46,260 nucleotides of DNA from Fluviicola sp. (GTDB taxonomy: Bacteria > Bacteroidota > Bacteroidia > Flavobacteriales_D > Crocinitomicaceae), in contig JAGOAZ010000017.1 in NCBI GenBank assembly GCA_017983675.1, positions 1 to 46,260 of the forward strand, in the 5' to 3' direction. This document shows, in pieces, positions 1-10,443 of the stretch. The notes under the pieces are model-generated. The model was given only the letters and a program-made list of their open reading frames with translations. It was not told the DNA's origin and did not search any database. How positions within the stretch are numbered: position 1 is the stretch's first letter; each line of letters begins with the position of its first letter. Both the position numbers and the translations under genes were made by a program.

Positions 1-80
1 GTAGATATGTGCTAGAAATAGTTGCTTTTTTCGAGAAATAAGTCCCCCATTTTTACTTCATCATTTTAAATTTTAGCAAA

Positions 81-1145
81 ATGAAAAGTGTTATCACAGG
101 AATAGGGTGCTTCATACCACCAAGTGTAAAAACGAATCGCGATTTTATGATTCATGAATTTTATGACGAAAAACGTCAATTAATTCCATTGAGTCCAGAA
201 GTTATTGCAAGAAAATTCGAAACCATTACAGGTATCCAAGAACGCAGGTACGCTCCGGCTGACATGAATTGTTCAGACATGGCGACGCTAGCCGCTGAAC
301 AAGCATTGAATGATGCTGGTTGCAATTGGGAAGAAATTGATCAAATTATTGTTGCACACAATTTTGGCGATGTCGTTAAACATACCATTCAAACCGATGT
401 AGTTCCATCAATTGCTTCTCGCGTGAAACATAAACTTGGCATCGTTAATCCAAATTGCGTAGCTTACGATATTTTATTCGGATGTCCAGGTTGGGTGCAA
501 GGTATGATACAAGCACATATTTATATGATGGCGGGTGTAGCACAAAAATGTTTGGTTATTGGTGCAGAATCATTGAGCCGCGTGTTAGATCCGTACGACA
601 GAGATAGCATGATTTTTTCTGATGGAGCAGGAGCTGCAGTAATTGAGTCTGTTCCTTCTACAAGTGCAGGTGTACTTTCATTTAGTACACAAAGTCATTG
701 CACAGAAGAAATGGAATACCTAAACTTAGGACAATCCAATTTTCCAGAATCTGATCCGCGAATTCGCTACATAAAAATGAAAGGGCGTAAGGTTTATGAA
801 TATGCAATCAAGAATGTTCCATTAGCAATGAAGGATTGTATTGATAAAGCAGGTGTTTCAATAAAAGACATTAAAAAAATATTCATACATCAAGCGAACG
901 AAAAGTTAGACGAAGCGATTGTTAGAGAATTATTCAAGTTATACAATTTAAGCGAAGTTCCGACTGACTTAATGCCAATGAATATCCAAAAATTAGGAAA
1001 TAGTTCAGTTGCAACAATTCCTACTTTATATACCATGGTGAAAAATGGCGAAATAGAAGGATTTGACATCAATGAAGGTGACATTGTGTTGTTTGCCTCT
1101 GTTGGTGCAGGAATGAACATTAATGCAATGTGTTATAAAGTTTAA
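81..1145 (+). CDS. 3-oxoacyl-ACP synthase III (KAS III/FabH-like) family protein
   Basis: A 354-residue thiolase-fold condensing enzyme. The catalytic triad of the KAS III family is visible: Cys135 in FGCPGW, His270 in IHQAN and Asn307 in LGNSS, with the conserved FSDGAGA segment near residue 179. Family members condense a CoA- or ACP-bound starter with malonyl-ACP in the cytoplasm. It is longer than housekeeping FabH (about 320 residues), with extra sequence near the N-terminus (residues 20-45). The gene stands alone, with no other fatty-acid gene beside it, so it may serve a specialised lipid or pigment pathway rather than be the main FabH. Start ATG follows an A-rich stretch; an imperfect -7-like TAAATTTT lies at 67-74. 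Confidence 0.87.
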   Translation: MKSVITGIGCFIPPSVKTNRDFMIHEFYDEKRQLIPLSPEVIARKFETITGIQERRYAPADMNCSDMATLAAEQALNDAGCNWEEIDQIIVAHNFGDVVKHTIQTDVVPSIASRVKHKLGIVNPNCVAYDILFGCPGWVQGMIQAHIYMMAGVAQKCLVIGAESLSRVLDPYDRDSMIFSDGAGAAVIESVPSTSAGVLSFSTQSHCTEEMEYLNLGQSNFPESDPRIRYIKMKGRKVYEYAIKNVPLAMKDCIDKAGVSIKDIKKIFIHQANEKLDEAIVRELFKLYNLSEVPTDLMPMNIQKLGNSSVATIPTLYTMVKNGEIEGFDINEGDIVLFASVGAGMNINAMCYKV

Positions 1146-1163
1146 TTTTATTAACTTTCGTTC

Positions 1164-2072
1164 ATGAAATGGATTAGTGCATTTTTTATATTGTTATCAT
1201 GTTCGATTTATAGCCAACAAACTTCTTGGACTTACAACCAACCTGTTTGGCATTATGCTTATACGAATGTTGCCGAGAGTGGTTTCATTAGATTGGAAGA
1301 TACAGGAGACACTTTATTACAAGGTAAGGTTTGCATGAAACTGAACGCTACTAAATACTCTTTTTTTATTACTGGTCCAACGGGAGGGTTATTTGAAACG
1401 CACTCACCTTATATTTCTGGAATCGTGTATAGTTCTAATGATACCATGTTTCATTGGAATAACGATCATTTTAATGTGTTGTATATTTTCAACCCTGTTG
1501 TCAATCAACAATGGGTGGTTTTTGATAATACGCCATTTTTAAATTGTAACGATAGTTCTTTTGTACAAGTTATAGCAACAGGCACAGAACCACTCAATAA
1601 TATTCCGTTTGATTATTATCAGCTGTCAACTTTGCAAGGATCTGGTGTGGGTATTGATTCGAAAGTGTATAATACAATAGGACCATTAGGCGCTTACTTT
1701 TTTCCTACCACTAGAAATTGTGACTCAACGATTATACCTGAATTTGATCAAATCCATTTCATGTGTTTTGATGATGATAGCCTAAACATCAATCCTTTAA
1801 ATGAAACATGCGAATGGCATTTGGGAGTTGAGGAGCTTTCATCCGAACCAACTATCTATTATCCAAATCCCACTAAAGACTTATTATTCATTGAGTCTGA
1901 AAGTATACTGAAAGAATGTTTACTAGTTGATTTACTTGGAAACATCGTGTTGCGTTTCGATTTGAATAGTTTTAAATCAGCAATTGATCTTTCATCATTA
2001 AAAAACGGAATGTATTTTTTACAAACAACTCCGATTCAATCGAAAGTCATTTTGATTCAAAAAACGAATTAA
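1164..2072 (+). CDS. Secreted protein with T9SS type A C-terminal sorting domain
   Basis: 302 residues. Residues 1-18 are a Sec signal peptide (MKWISAFFILLSCSIYSQ). The last 70 or so residues show the Por secretion/T9SS type A pattern: YYPNPTKDLL, then VDLLGN, then LSSLKNGMYFLQ, then a beta strand ending in KVILIQK. Such proteins cross the outer membrane through the type IX system and lose the C-terminal domain. The central part (about residues 20-230) has no domain I recognise. It begins 18 nt after the KAS III gene in the same direction. A TAACTTTC hexamer-like box at 1152-1159 is too close to the start to be convincing as its promoter. Confidence 0.85.
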   Translation: MKWISAFFILLSCSIYSQQTSWTYNQPVWHYAYTNVAESGFIRLEDTGDTLLQGKVCMKLNATKYSFFITGPTGGLFETHSPYISGIVYSSNDTMFHWNNDHFNVLYIFNPVVNQQWVVFDNTPFLNCNDSSFVQVIATGTEPLNNIPFDYYQLSTLQGSGVGIDSKVYNTIGPLGAYFFPTTRNCDSTIIPEFDQIHFMCFDDDSLNINPLNETCEWHLGVEELSSEPTIYYPNPTKDLLFIESESILKECLLVDLLGNIVLRFDLNSFKSAIDLSSLKNGMYFLQTTPIQSKVILIQKTN

Positions 2073-2185
2073 AAAATTACTTTTTTGATTTTGGAAATCT
2101 TATTCGAAAGTAGCGTGTATTTTTTTCGTTCAAAAAAAAGATGAACACTAAATTGTTCAAAAACAGCACTTTTTTACAAAAACTC

Positions 2186-2215
2186 TTGTATTCTAATTAT
2201 TTCTGTCTATCTTTG
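2186..2215 (+). promoter_or_regulatory. Bacteroidota-type promoter of the rpsL operon
   Basis: A -33 TTG at 2186-2188 and a -7 box TATCTTTG at 2208-2215 are separated by exactly 19 nt. This fits the TTTG-N19/20-TAnnTTTG consensus of the Bacteroidota primary sigma factor. It lies about 56 nt upstream of rpsL and is the only strong promoter found before the 17-kb ribosomal block. Confidence 0.78.
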
Positions 2216-2217
2216 CA

Positions 2218-2238
2218 CCCCTCAAAGTATGTTTGGGG
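2218..2238 (+). promoter_or_regulatory. Hairpin at the 5' end of the rpsL leader RNA
   Basis: CCCC (2218-2221), a bulged T (2222) and CAAA (2223-2226) can pair with TTTG (2232-2235) and GGG (2236-2238), leaving the loop GTATG. The hairpin begins almost at the expected transcription start. It may stabilise the mRNA or form part of an S12/S7 control site; function is inferred only. Confidence 0.4.
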
Positions 2239-2271
2239 CTATTTATTTATTAATTAAAATTTGAGTACTGT

Positions 2272-2652
2272 ATGCCAACTATTCAACAGTTAGTTCGCAA
2301 GGGAAGGACTGCGGTCGTTAAGAAATCGAAGTCAGCGGCTTTAGATTCTTGCCCGCAGCGCAAAGGAGTATGTGTACGTGTGTACACCACTACGCCCAAG
2401 AAACCGAACTCTGCAATGCGTAAAGTTGCAAGGGTGCGTCTTACCAACGGAAAAGAGGTAAACGCTTACATCGGAGGTGAAGGTCACAACTTACAAGAGC
2501 ACTCGTTAGTGCTTGTACGTGGTGGAAGGGTTAAAGATTTACCAGGGGTTCGTTACCACATTGTTCGTGGTGCAGAAGATACTGCTGGTGTTGAAGGCCG
2601 TTCACAACGTCGTTCTAAGTATGGAACAAAACGTCCAAAAGCTAAGAAATAA
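2272..2652 (+). CDS. rpsL: 30S ribosomal protein S12
   Basis: 126 residues. S12 sits at the decoding centre of the 30S subunit. The decoding loops [11 protein letters not shown] (around residues 41-51) and [13 protein letters not shown] (around residues 84-96) are intact, including the lysines whose change causes streptomycin resistance in other bacteria. First gene of the block, followed by rpsG after 15 nt. There is no Shine-Dalgarno sequence; the start is set by family alignment ([12 protein letters not shown]). Confidence 0.97.
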   Translation: MPTIQQLVRKGRTAVVKKSKSAALDSCPQRKGVCVRVYTTTPKKPNSAMRKVARVRLTNGKEVNAYIGGEGHNLQEHSLVLVRGGRVKDLPGVRYHIVRGAEDTAGVEGRSQRRSKYGTKRPKAKK

Positions 2653-2667
2653 TAAAACTTTGAAGAG

Positions 2668-3138
2668 ATGAGAAGAAGAAAAGCGAAAAAAATTGCCATA
2701 CTCCCGGATCCAAAGTTTAACGACGTTGTTGTAACGAAATTCGTAAACAACTTAATGTACTCTGGTAAGAAGAATTTGGCTTTTAAAATTTTCTATGATG
2801 CAATTGAAATCATAGACAAAAAATTAGAAGATCAAGAAGGATTAGAAGTGTTCAAAAAAGCATTAGAAAATGTAACTCCATCTGTGGAGGTTCGTTCTCG
2901 TCGTGTTGGTGGAGCTACTTTTCAAATCCCGACTCCTGTTCGTGAAGGACGTAAACAATCATTAGCTATGAAATGGTTAATTGGTTATTCTCGTAAACGT
3001 AACGAAAAATCAATGGCTGGAAAATTAGCTTCTGAGCTAATTGCTGCTTCAAAAGAAGAAGGTGCTGCTTTCAAAAAGAAAGAAGATACTTTACGTATGG
3101 CTGAAGCAAATAAAGCGTTCTCACACTTTAGATTCTAA
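2668..3138 (+). CDS. rpsG: 30S ribosomal protein S7
   Basis: 156 residues, the normal bacterial length. S7 nucleates assembly of the 30S head by binding the 3' domain of 16S rRNA. The typical N-terminal MRRRKAKK and the central [16 protein letters not shown] segment are present. It lies between rpsL and fusA (6-nt gap), the usual str order. In E. coli S7 represses this operon through an rpsL-rpsG intercistronic structure; here that gap is only 15 nt and cannot hold such a structure. Confidence 0.97.
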   Translation: MRRRKAKKIAILPDPKFNDVVVTKFVNNLMYSGKKNLAFKIFYDAIEIIDKKLEDQEGLEVFKKALENVTPSVEVRSRRVGGATFQIPTPVREGRKQSLAMKWLIGYSRKRNEKSMAGKLASELIAASKEEGAAFKKKEDTLRMAEANKAFSHFRF

Positions 3139-3144
3139 TAAGTC

Positions 3145-5250
3145 ATGGCAAGAGATCTTAAATTCACAAGAAATATCGGGATTGCAGCACATATTGATGC
3201 TGGAAAAACGACAACTACTGAGCGTATTTTATATTACGCTGGTGTTAATCACAAAATTGGTGAGGTACACGACGGTGGTGCTACAATGGACTGGATGGAG
3301 CAAGAGCAAGAGCGTGGTATCACGATTACTTCTGCTGCAACTACAGTAAATTGGAAATACAGAAATCAAAATTACCACATCAATATTATTGATACTCCAG
3401 GACACGTTGACTTTACAGTTGAGGTGAATCGTTCGTTACGTGTATTAGATGGTTTGGTATTCTTGTTCTCTGCAGTTGATGGTGTTGAGCCTCAATCAGA
3501 GACTAACTGGCGTTTAGCAAACAATTACAATGTTCCTCGTATTGGTTTCGTTAATAAAATGGACCGTCAAGGAGCTGACTTTTTGAATGTTTGTGCGCAG
3601 GTAAAAGAAATGTTAGGTAGTCACGCATTACCATTACAAATCAATATTGGTGACGAAGACAACTTCAAAGGAGTTGTTGACTTAATCAACTTTAAAGGTA
3701 TCGTTTGGAATGATGCTGACCAAGGAATGACATTCCAAGAGGTTGAAATTCCAGCTGATATTATTGATGAAGCAAGAAGATTAAGAAGCGAATTATTGGA
3801 AGCAGTTGCTGAATTTGATGAGTCTTTGATGGAGAAATTCTTCGAAGATGAGAATTCATTGACAGAAAGAGAAATCTTAGATGCATTACGTGCTGCTACG
3901 ATCTCTGGAAAAGTTGTTCCAATGATGTGTGGTTCTTCTTTCAAAAACAAAGGTGTTCAAGCAATGTTAGACATGGTAATGGAAATTCTTCCTTCACCAT
4001 TGGATAACGGATCTATCGTAGGTGTTAATCCAAAAACGGATGAAGAAGAGGAACGTGTTCCTTCTTACGATGCACCATTTGCTGCATTAGCATTTAAAAT
4101 TGCAACTGATCCTTTCGTAGGTCGTTTGTGTTTTATTCGTGCTTACTCTGGTGTTTTACCAGCTGGTTCATACGTTTACAATACACGTTCTAACAACAAA
4201 GAACGTATTTCTCGTATCTTCCAAATGCACGCGAACAAACAAAATCAAATTGATGAATTAGGTGCTGGTGATATCGGTGCGGTTGTAGGATTTAAAGATA
4301 TCCGTACTGGAGATACTTTATGTGCTGAGAACGCTCCAATCATTTTGGAATCAATGAATTTCCCTGATCCAGTTATCGGGATTGCAATTGAGCCTAAAAC
4401 ACAAGCTGATTCTGACCGTTTGTCAAATGGATTAAACAAATTGGCTGAAGAAGATCCTACGTTCCGTGTGAATACGGATGAAGAGTCTGGACAGACAATT
4501 ATCTCTGGAATGGGTGAGTTACACTTAGATATTATCATCGACCGTTTAAGACGTGAGTTTAAAGTGGAAGTAAATCAAGGTGCACCTCAAGTAACATACC
4601 GTGAGGATATTACAATTCCTGTTAATCACCGTGAAGTGTACAAGAAACAATCAGGTGGACGTGGTAAATTCGCGGACATTTTGGTTACAATTTCTCCACA
4701 AACAGATCAAGAGAAAACAGGTTTGGAATTCATTAACAGCATCAAAGGTGGTAACATTCCGCGTGAATTTATTCCTTCTGTTGAGAAAGGTTTCAAAGAG
4801 TCTATGAAAAATGGTGTTTTGGCTGGATTCCCTGTTGAAGCGATGAAAGTAGAATTAACAGATGGTTCATTCCACGCTGTCGATTCAGATTCATTGTCTT
4901 TCGAAATGGCAGCTAAAATGGCATACAGATCAGCTCTAAAAAATTGTAAACCAATCTTGTTGGAGCCAATCATGAAATTAGAAGTGATTTGTCCAGAAGA
5001 AAACATGGGTGATATCGTAGGTGACTTAAACCGTCGTCGTGGTATGATGAAAGGTATGGATGACAAAGCAGGAGGAAAGGTGGTTAAAGCTGATGTTCCT
5101 TTGTCTGAAATGTTTGGATATGTAACACAATTACGTACGTTATCATCAGGTCGTGCAACATCTTCAATGGAATTCTCGCATTATGCTGAGGCTCCTAAAA
5201 ATGTAGCAGAAGAGGTGATCGCTAAAATGAATGGAAAAGTTAACGCTTAA
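3145..5250 (+). CDS. fusA: Elongation factor G
   Basis: 701 residues, full length. EF-G is the GTPase that drives ribosomal translocation. GTPase motifs: G1 AHIDAGKT (15-22), switch [10 protein letters not shown] (57-65), G3 DTPGH (83-87) and G4 NKMD (137-140), followed by domains II-V. Domain IV carries GRGKFADI and ends near [10 protein letters not shown]. It lies in the standard str position after rpsG, with rpsJ 10 nt downstream, so the str and S10 operons are joined. Confidence 0.98.
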   Translation: MARDLKFTRNIGIAAHIDAGKTTTTERILYYAGVNHKIGEVHDGGATMDWMEQEQERGITITSAATTVNWKYRNQNYHINIIDTPGHVDFTVEVNRSLRVLDGLVFLFSAVDGVEPQSETNWRLANNYNVPRIGFVNKMDRQGADFLNVCAQVKEMLGSHALPLQINIGDEDNFKGVVDLINFKGIVWNDADQGMTFQEVEIPADIIDEARRLRSELLEAVAEFDESLMEKFFEDENSLTEREILDALRAATISGKVVPMMCGSSFKNKGVQAMLDMVMEILPSPLDNGSIVGVNPKTDEEEERVPSYDAPFAALAFKIATDPFVGRLCFIRAYSGVLPAGSYVYNTRSNNKERISRIFQMHANKQNQIDELGAGDIGAVVGFKDIRTGDTLCAENAPIILESMNFPDPVIGIAIEPKTQADSDRLSNGLNKLAEEDPTFRVNTDEESGQTIISGMGELHLDIIIDRLRREFKVEVNQGAPQVTYREDITIPVNHREVYKKQSGGRGKFADILVTISPQTDQEKTGLEFINSIKGGNIPREFIPSVEKGFKESMKNGVLAGFPVEAMKVELTDGSFHAVDSDSLSFEMAAKMAYRSALKNCKPILLEPIMKLEVICPEENMGDIVGDLNRRRGMMKGMDDKAGGKVVKADVPLSEMFGYVTQLRTLSSGRATSSMEFSHYAEAPKNVAEEVIAKMNGKVNA

Positions 5251-5260
5251 GACATAGGTA

Positions 5261-5566
5261 ATGAGCCAGAAAATTAGAATTAAATTAAAGTCGTACGATC
5301 ATAACTTGGTTGACAAATCGGCTGAGAAAATCGTTAAAACGGTTAAAGCAACTGGAGCTGTAGTTAGTGGTCCAATTCCACTTCCAACGCACAAACGTAT
5401 CTACACAGTATTACGTTCTCCTCACGTTAACAAAAAAGCACGTGAGCAATTTGAATTGTGTTCGTACAAACGTTTGTTGGATATTTACAGCTCATCATCT
5501 AAAACAGTAGATGCGTTGATGCGATTAGAACTTCCTAGTGGAGTTGATGTAGAAATTAAAGTGTGA
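5261..5566 (+). CDS. rpsJ: 30S ribosomal protein S10
   Basis: 101 residues; the family pattern [21 protein letters not shown] and the loop [27 protein letters not shown] (residues 39-65) are clear. S10 is part of the 30S head and, with NusB, of antitermination complexes. It follows fusA closely and precedes an unusually wide 98-nt structured gap. Its stop codon lies inside the first arm of that structure. Confidence 0.97.
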   Translation: MSQKIRIKLKSYDHNLVDKSAEKIVKTVKATGAVVSGPIPLPTHKRIYTVLRSPHVNKKAREQFELCSYKRLLDIYSSSSKTVDALMRLELPSGVDVEIKV

Positions 5567-5631
5567 TGAAATTTACAGGTGAAAGTGGGGTATGTTTCAT
5601 ATTCCCACTCACTTGTATCAATTTACATCAC
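5563..5631 (+). promoter_or_regulatory. Long imperfect RNA hairpin between rpsJ and rplC
   Basis: Nested pairings fill the gap: GTGATG (5563-5568) with CATCAC (5626-5631); ACAGGTG (5575-5581) with CACTTGT (5610-5616, one G-U); AGTGGG (5584-5589) with CCCACT (5604-5609); TATG (5591-5594) with CATA (5598-5601) around a TTT loop. There is no U-tract after it, so it is not a normal intrinsic terminator. Candidate autoregulatory site for L3/L4 or a processing site; the function is inferred. Confidence 0.55.
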
Positions 5632-5664
5632 TTTAATAATTTATAATTTATAATAAGTTAAAGT

Positions 5665-6279
5665 ATGCCTGGAATTATTGGTAGAAAAATCGGAATGACT
5701 AGCGTCTACAGTGCCGAGGGTAAGGCAACGCCATGCACAGTGATAGAAGCTGGTCCTTGTATTGTAACGCAAGTTAAAACACAAGATCGAGATGGGTACG
5801 AGGCTATTCAATTAGGATTCGGAGAGCGTAAAGAAAAAAACACTCCGTCTGCATTGAAAGGCCATTTCAAAAAAGCGAATACATCACCAAAATCAAAATT
5901 GGTGGAATTCAAAGGTTTTGATGGACTCAATCTTGGAGATGTTGTAGATGTAGCAATCTTCGAAGAAGGTGAATACGTTGGTGTAGCAGGAACTTCTAAA
6001 GGAAAAGGTTTCCAAGGGGTTGTGAAACGTCACGGATTTGGTGGAGTAGGACAAGCGACACATGGTCAACACAATCGTTTACGTGCACCGGGTTCAATCG
6101 GAGCATGTTCTTATCCAGCTCGTGTATTCAAAGGAATGCGCATGGCAGGACAAACAGGGAACAAGCGTGTTAAAATGGAAAACTTGCAAGTATTGCGCAT
6201 TTTGACAGATAAAAACTTGATCGTAGTTAAAGGTTCTATCCCAGGACCTAAAGGTTCAACCGTAACAATTGAGAAATAA
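5665..6279 (+). CDS. rplC: 50S ribosomal protein L3
   Basis: 204 residues. L3 is an early-assembly protein whose loop reaches the peptidyl-transferase centre. The start [15 protein letters not shown] and the loop [13 protein letters not shown]...[14 protein letters not shown] are typical. It is the first gene after the structured rpsJ-rplC gap. The following rplD starts exactly at its stop (position 6279), indicating translational coupling. Confidence 0.97.
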   Translation: MPGIIGRKIGMTSVYSAEGKATPCTVIEAGPCIVTQVKTQDRDGYEAIQLGFGERKEKNTPSALKGHFKKANTSPKSKLVEFKGFDGLNLGDVVDVAIFEEGEYVGVAGTSKGKGFQGVVKRHGFGGVGQATHGQHNRLRAPGSIGACSYPARVFKGMRMAGQTGNKRVKMENLQVLRILTDKNLIVVKGSIPGPKGSTVTIEK

Positions 6280-6905
6280 TGGAAGTAAAAGTAATTGATA
6301 GCAAAGGAAAGGCTACTTCCAAAAAAGTAACCTTGTCGGATGAGATTTTTGGGATCGAACCAAATGATCACGCAATCTACTTAGATGTGAAACAACACTT
6401 GGCGAATCGTCGTCAAGGAACGCACAAATCTAAAGAGAGAAATGAAGTTTCAGGATCTACCAGAAAATTGAAAAAACAAAAAGGTACGGGTGGTGCTCGT
6501 GCTGGTAGTGTTAAGTCTGGTACAAGAGTTGGTGGAGGCCGTATTTTCGGACCACGTCCACGTAACTACCACTTCAAATTAAATATTAAATTGAAACGTC
6601 TTGCACGTAAATCTGCTTTTGCTTACAAAGCAAAATTAGATTCAATCGTTGTGTTAGAAGATGTAGCTCTTGCAACACCAAAAACAACAGAATTCAAATC
6701 GATGTTATCGAACTTGAACTTGTCAAACGAAAAGGTGTTGATGATTGTAGGTGATGGAAATGACAATGTTTATTTGTCTTCACGTAACTTACAACGTGTA
6801 AAAGTTGTTAATGCTGATTCAGTTAATACATATGATGTATTAAATGCGAAAAAAGTAGTATTGACAGAAAGTTCAATCGAAGTAATCGAAAAGATTCTAA
6901 ACTAA
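6279..6905 (+). CDS. rplD: 50S ribosomal protein L4
   Basis: 208 residues. L4 lines the exit tunnel; its long loop HKSKERNEVSGSTRKLKKQKGTGGARAGS-like region (about residues 48-75) is present, followed by GGGRIFGPRPRNY. The start overlaps the rplC stop by one base. In E. coli L4 represses the S10 operon through a leader; the nearest comparable RNA here is the hairpin before rplC. Confidence 0.97.
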   Translation: MEVKVIDSKGKATSKKVTLSDEIFGIEPNDHAIYLDVKQHLANRRQGTHKSKERNEVSGSTRKLKKQKGTGGARAGSVKSGTRVGGGRIFGPRPRNYHFKLNIKLKRLARKSAFAYKAKLDSIVVLEDVALATPKTTEFKSMLSNLNLSNEKVLMIVGDGNDNVYLSSRNLQRVKVVNADSVNTYDVLNAKKVVLTESSIEVIEKILN

Positions 6906-7208
6906 TTGGTGATGAGTACTATTATCAAAAAACCGATCATAACTGAAAAAGCAACTGCTGGTACTGAAAAGTCTAACACGTTTGCTTTCGAAGTATTGAG
7001 AACGGCTAACAAAATAGAAATTAAAAACGCTGTCGAAAAGATGTACGGAGTTAACATTGTTAACGTAAGAACACTCACTTATGGCGGTGGAAAATCCTCT
7101 ACGAAATTTACGAATAGAGGTGTCGTTGAGCAACCAAGTAAAGTATGGAAAAAAGCCATCGTTACCGTTGCTGCAGGAGAAACGATCGATTTGTTTAATA
7201 ATTATTAA
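6906..7208 (+). CDS. rplW: 50S ribosomal protein L23
   Basis: 100 residues. L23 stands at the tunnel exit and docks trigger factor and [11 protein letters not shown] near the N-terminus and the [13 protein letters not shown] strand are family features. The track start [15 protein letters not shown] could also be the internal ATG at 6912 (MSTIIKKP), which matches homologues better by two residues; the choice is uncertain. It abuts rplD directly. Confidence 0.95.
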   Translation: MVMSTIIKKPIITEKATAGTEKSNTFAFEVLRTANKIEIKNAVEKMYGVNIVNVRTLTYGGGKSSTKFTNRGVVEQPSKVWKKAIVTVAAGETIDLFNNY

Positions 7209-7216
7209 AAAGAACT

Positions 7217-8044
<828 letters not shown>

Positions 8045-8047
8045 GGT

Positions 8048-8326
8048 ATGAGTCGTTCGTTGAAAAAACCACCTTTTGTACACTATAAGTTGTCAAAAAG
8101 AGTGGACGTAGCACAAGAAAGCGGTAGTAAAGCAGTAATCAAAACATGGTCACGCGCTTCTACAATTACTCCAGATTTTGTTGGATTAACTTTCGCAGTG
8201 CATAACGGGAATAAGTTTATTCCTGTATTTGTTACAGAGAACATGGTAGGTCACAAATTAGGAGAGTTTTCTCCTACACGTAACTTCCGTGGGCATGGTG
8301 CTAACAAAAAGGATAAAAAAAGATAG
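8048..8326 (+). CDS. rpsS: 30S ribosomal protein S19
   Basis: 92 residues. S19 forms the 30S head with S13 and contacts the P-site region. [11 protein letters not shown] at the N-terminus and [16 protein letters not shown] near residues 72-87 are diagnostic. Spaced 3 nt after rplB and 17 nt before rplV. Confidence 0.97.
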   Translation: MSRSLKKPPFVHYKLSKRVDVAQESGSKAVIKTWSRASTITPDFVGLTFAVHNGNKFIPVFVTENMVGHKLGEFSPTRNFRGHGANKKDKKR

Positions 8327-8343
8327 TTTAAAATTCAAGTGAC

Positions 8344-8739
8344 ATGGGCGCTAGAAAGAGATTAAGAGCTGAGAGAATTAAGGAAGAAAAAACAACGACT
8401 GCTTTTGCAAAGTTGAATGATTCACCTATTTCTCCACGTAAGATGAGATTAGTTGCAGATCTTGTACGTGGCGTAGACGTAAATAAAGCTTTGAACATAT
8501 TGCAACACAATGCCAAAGATGCTTCTTTGAGCCTTTCAAAATTATTGCGTTCAGCAATAGCTAATTGGGAAGCGAAAAATGAAGGTAAAAGCATTGAAGA
8601 TGAAAAATTAGTGGTGAAATCTATCGAAGTTGGTAGCGCTGGTATGTTGAAACGTATTCAAACTGCGCCTCAAGGTAGAGCTTACCGTGTTCGTAAAAGA
8701 TCTAACCACGTAACTGTCGTTATCGACGGGGCAAAATAA
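8344..8739 (+). CDS. rplV: 50S ribosomal protein L22
   Basis: 131 residues. L22 extends a beta-hairpin into the exit tunnel. The core ISPRKMRLVADLVRG (around residues 29-43) and the hairpin GSAGMLKRIQTAPQGRAYRVRKRSNHVTVV (about 97-126) are present. The N-terminus is about 20 residues longer than in E. coli, as is common in this phylum. Confidence 0.96.
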   Translation: MGARKRLRAERIKEEKTTTAFAKLNDSPISPRKMRLVADLVRGVDVNKALNILQHNAKDASLSLSKLLRSAIANWEAKNEGKSIEDEKLVVKSIEVGSAGMLKRIQTAPQGRAYRVRKRSNHVTVVIDGAK

Positions 8740-8749
8740 TTGAAGGAAA

Positions 8750-9496
8750 ATGGGACAAAAAACGAATCCAATAGGTAATAGACTAGGTTTCATCCACGGA
8801 TGGGAATCTAACTGGTACGGTGGGACTAAATACAAAGATAAAATCGTTGAAGACGATCAAATCAGAAAATACCTCCACGCCCGTTTATCCAGAGCAAGTA
8901 TTTCAAAAATCATCATCGAGCGTACCCTCAAGCTCGTTACTGTTACAATCAACACGGCTCGTCCGGGTGTGATTATCGGTAAAGGTGGTCAAGAAGTCGA
9001 TAAATTGAAAGAAGAGTTAAAAAAATTGACGAAGAAAGAAATCCAAATCAATATCTTCGAAGTGAAACGTCCAGAATTGGATGCTCGCTTAGTAGCTGAT
9101 GGAATTGCTCGTCAATTAGAAGCTCGTATTTCATTTCGTCGCGCAATTAAGATGTCTATCGGTTCAACCATGAGAATGGGTGCCGAAGGGATCAAAGTGA
9201 AAATTTCAGGTCGTTTGAATGGGGCAGAGATGGCTCGTTCAGAAATGTACAAAGATGGACGTACTCCGTTACATACGTTCAGAGCAGATATCGATTACGC
9301 AGTAGGTGAGGCATTGACTACTTACGGATTGATCGGTATCAAAGTATGGATCTGTAAAGGTGAAGTTTACGGTCGCCGTGACCTTTCTCCAAATGTTGGA
9401 ATGTCTGCAGCTTCGGCTAAAGGTGGAGCTCCTTCTGGTGACAGAGGAAATCGTCGTCCAAGTGGAAAAGGCGGAAATAACCGTAAAAAGAAGTAA
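8750..9496 (+). CDS. rpsC: 30S ribosomal protein S3
   Basis: 248 residues. S3 forms the mRNA entry with S4 and S5. The KH domain carries [16 protein letters not shown] (around residues 66-81); the C-terminal domain has GRRDLSPN. A low-complexity Gly/Arg/Lys tail (about residues 218-248) follows. It starts 10 nt after rplV and is 23 nt upstream of rplP. Confidence 0.97.
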   Translation: MGQKTNPIGNRLGFIHGWESNWYGGTKYKDKIVEDDQIRKYLHARLSRASISKIIIERTLKLVTVTINTARPGVIIGKGGQEVDKLKEELKKLTKKEIQINIFEVKRPELDARLVADGIARQLEARISFRRAIKMSIGSTMRMGAEGIKVKISGRLNGAEMARSEMYKDGRTPLHTFRADIDYAVGEALTTYGLIGIKVWICKGEVYGRRDLSPNVGMSAASAKGGAPSGDRGNRRPSGKGGNNRKKK

Positions 9497-9519
9497 TTAC
9501 CATTTAAAATTTTCGAAAG

Positions 9520-9948
9520 ATGTTATCTCCAAAGAGAACCAAATTTAGAAGAGTTCAAAAAGGTCGTAATCGTGGTGAAGCACAACGCGGAGCTACAGTT
9601 GCATTCGGATCTTTTGGACTAAAAACATTGGAGCCAGGATGGATCACATCACGCCAAATCGAAGCGTCTCGTATCGCAGTTACGCGTTACATGAAACGTG
9701 AAGGTAAAGTGTGGATTCGTATCTTCCCTGACAAACCAATCACATCGAAACCTGCAGAGGTACGTATGGGTAAAGGTAAAGGTGCTCCAAGTCACTGGGT
9801 CGCAGTTGTTAGACCTGGACGTATTATGTTTGAAGCGGACGGAGTTCCTTATGAAGTTGCAAAAGAAGCACTTCGTTTGGCAGCTCAGAAACTTCCAGTA
9901 AAATGTAAGTTTGTCGTACGTAACGATTATGTTATACCAGGTAAATAA
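9520..9948 (+). CDS. rplP: 50S ribosomal protein L16
   Basis: 142 residues. L16 organises the A-site region of the 50[17 protein letters not shown] at the N-terminus and [20 protein letters not shown] (around residues 82-101) are family hallmarks. Arg81 of the hydroxylated motif region is conserved by position in [11 protein letters not shown]. Eight nt separate it from rpmC. Confidence 0.97.
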   Translation: MLSPKRTKFRRVQKGRNRGEAQRGATVAFGSFGLKTLEPGWITSRQIEASRIAVTRYMKREGKVWIRIFPDKPITSKPAEVRMGKGKGAPSHWVAVVRPGRIMFEADGVPYEVAKEALRLAAQKLPVKCKFVVRNDYVIPGK

Positions 9949-9956
9949 TAGAACTG

Positions 9957-10151
9957 ATGAAACAACAAGAAATTAGTAAACTTTCAGTTGAAGATTTGAA
10001 AACGACGTTAGCAAATACAACAGAAACATTAACAAAAATGAAATTAGGACATAAGGTAACTCCTTTAGAAAATCCACTTCAAATTCGTGATGTTCGTCGT
10101 ACTGTCGCTCGTTTAAATACTGAATTGAAAAAACGTGAAAGTCAGGCGTAA
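9957..10151 (+). CDS. rpmC: 50S ribosomal protein L29
   Basis: 64 residues forming two helices, as in L29 near the tunnel exit. EISKLSVEDLKTTLANTTETL at the N-terminal half and PLQIRDVRRTVARLNTEL at the C-terminal half match the family. Position between rplP and rpsQ is the standard spc-operon order. Confidence 0.95.
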   Translation: MKQQEISKLSVEDLKTTLANTTETLTKMKLGHKVTPLENPLQIRDVRRTVARLNTELKKRESQA

Positions 10152-10176
10152 GCCGGGCTGTTAAAAGAAGCTTGAA

Positions 10177-10434
10177 ATGGAAAAGCGTAATTTAAGAAAA
10201 GAACGTATCGGGGTCGTTACTAGCGATAAAATGCAAAAATCTATCGTTGTGGCGGTAGAAAGAAAAGTAAAACACCCGAAATATGGTAAGTTCGTAAAAA
10301 AAACTACTAAATTTGTAGCCCACGATGAAAACAACGATTGCCATATTGGTGATACTGTGAAAATCATGGAGACTCGTCCCTTGTCTAAGAACAAGAATTG
10401 GAGATTAGTAGAAATTATTGAAAGAGCAAAATAA
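10177..10434 (+). CDS. rpsQ: 30S ribosomal protein S17
   Basis: 85 residues, an OB-fold primary 16S-binding protein. [19 protein letters not shown] and [29 protein letters not shown] are typical strands. It begins 25 nt after rpmC and lies 9 nt before rplN. Confidence 0.97.
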   Translation: MEKRNLRKERIGVVTSDKMQKSIVVAVERKVKHPKYGKFVKKTTKFVAHDENNDCHIGDTVKIMETRPLSKNKNWRLVEIIERAK

Positions 10435-10443
10435 TTAGTTGCA

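Larger units (their letters stand above)
2073..2271 (+). other. Intergenic region before rpsL (199 nt)
   Basis: This is the largest gene-free stretch in the window. It is A/T-rich, has no ORF and no convincing intrinsic terminator for the T9SS gene upstream. Its right half holds the rpsL promoter and an RNA hairpin, listed separately. Confidence 0.8.

Noticed and set aside
5563..5631. rpsJ-rplC hairpin as an ordinary terminator
   Set aside because: No T-run follows and the essential operon continues directly downstream.
9360..9548. Plus-strand ORF across the rpsC-rplP junction
   Set aside because: It lies in another frame of two well-supported ribosomal genes and shows no domain.
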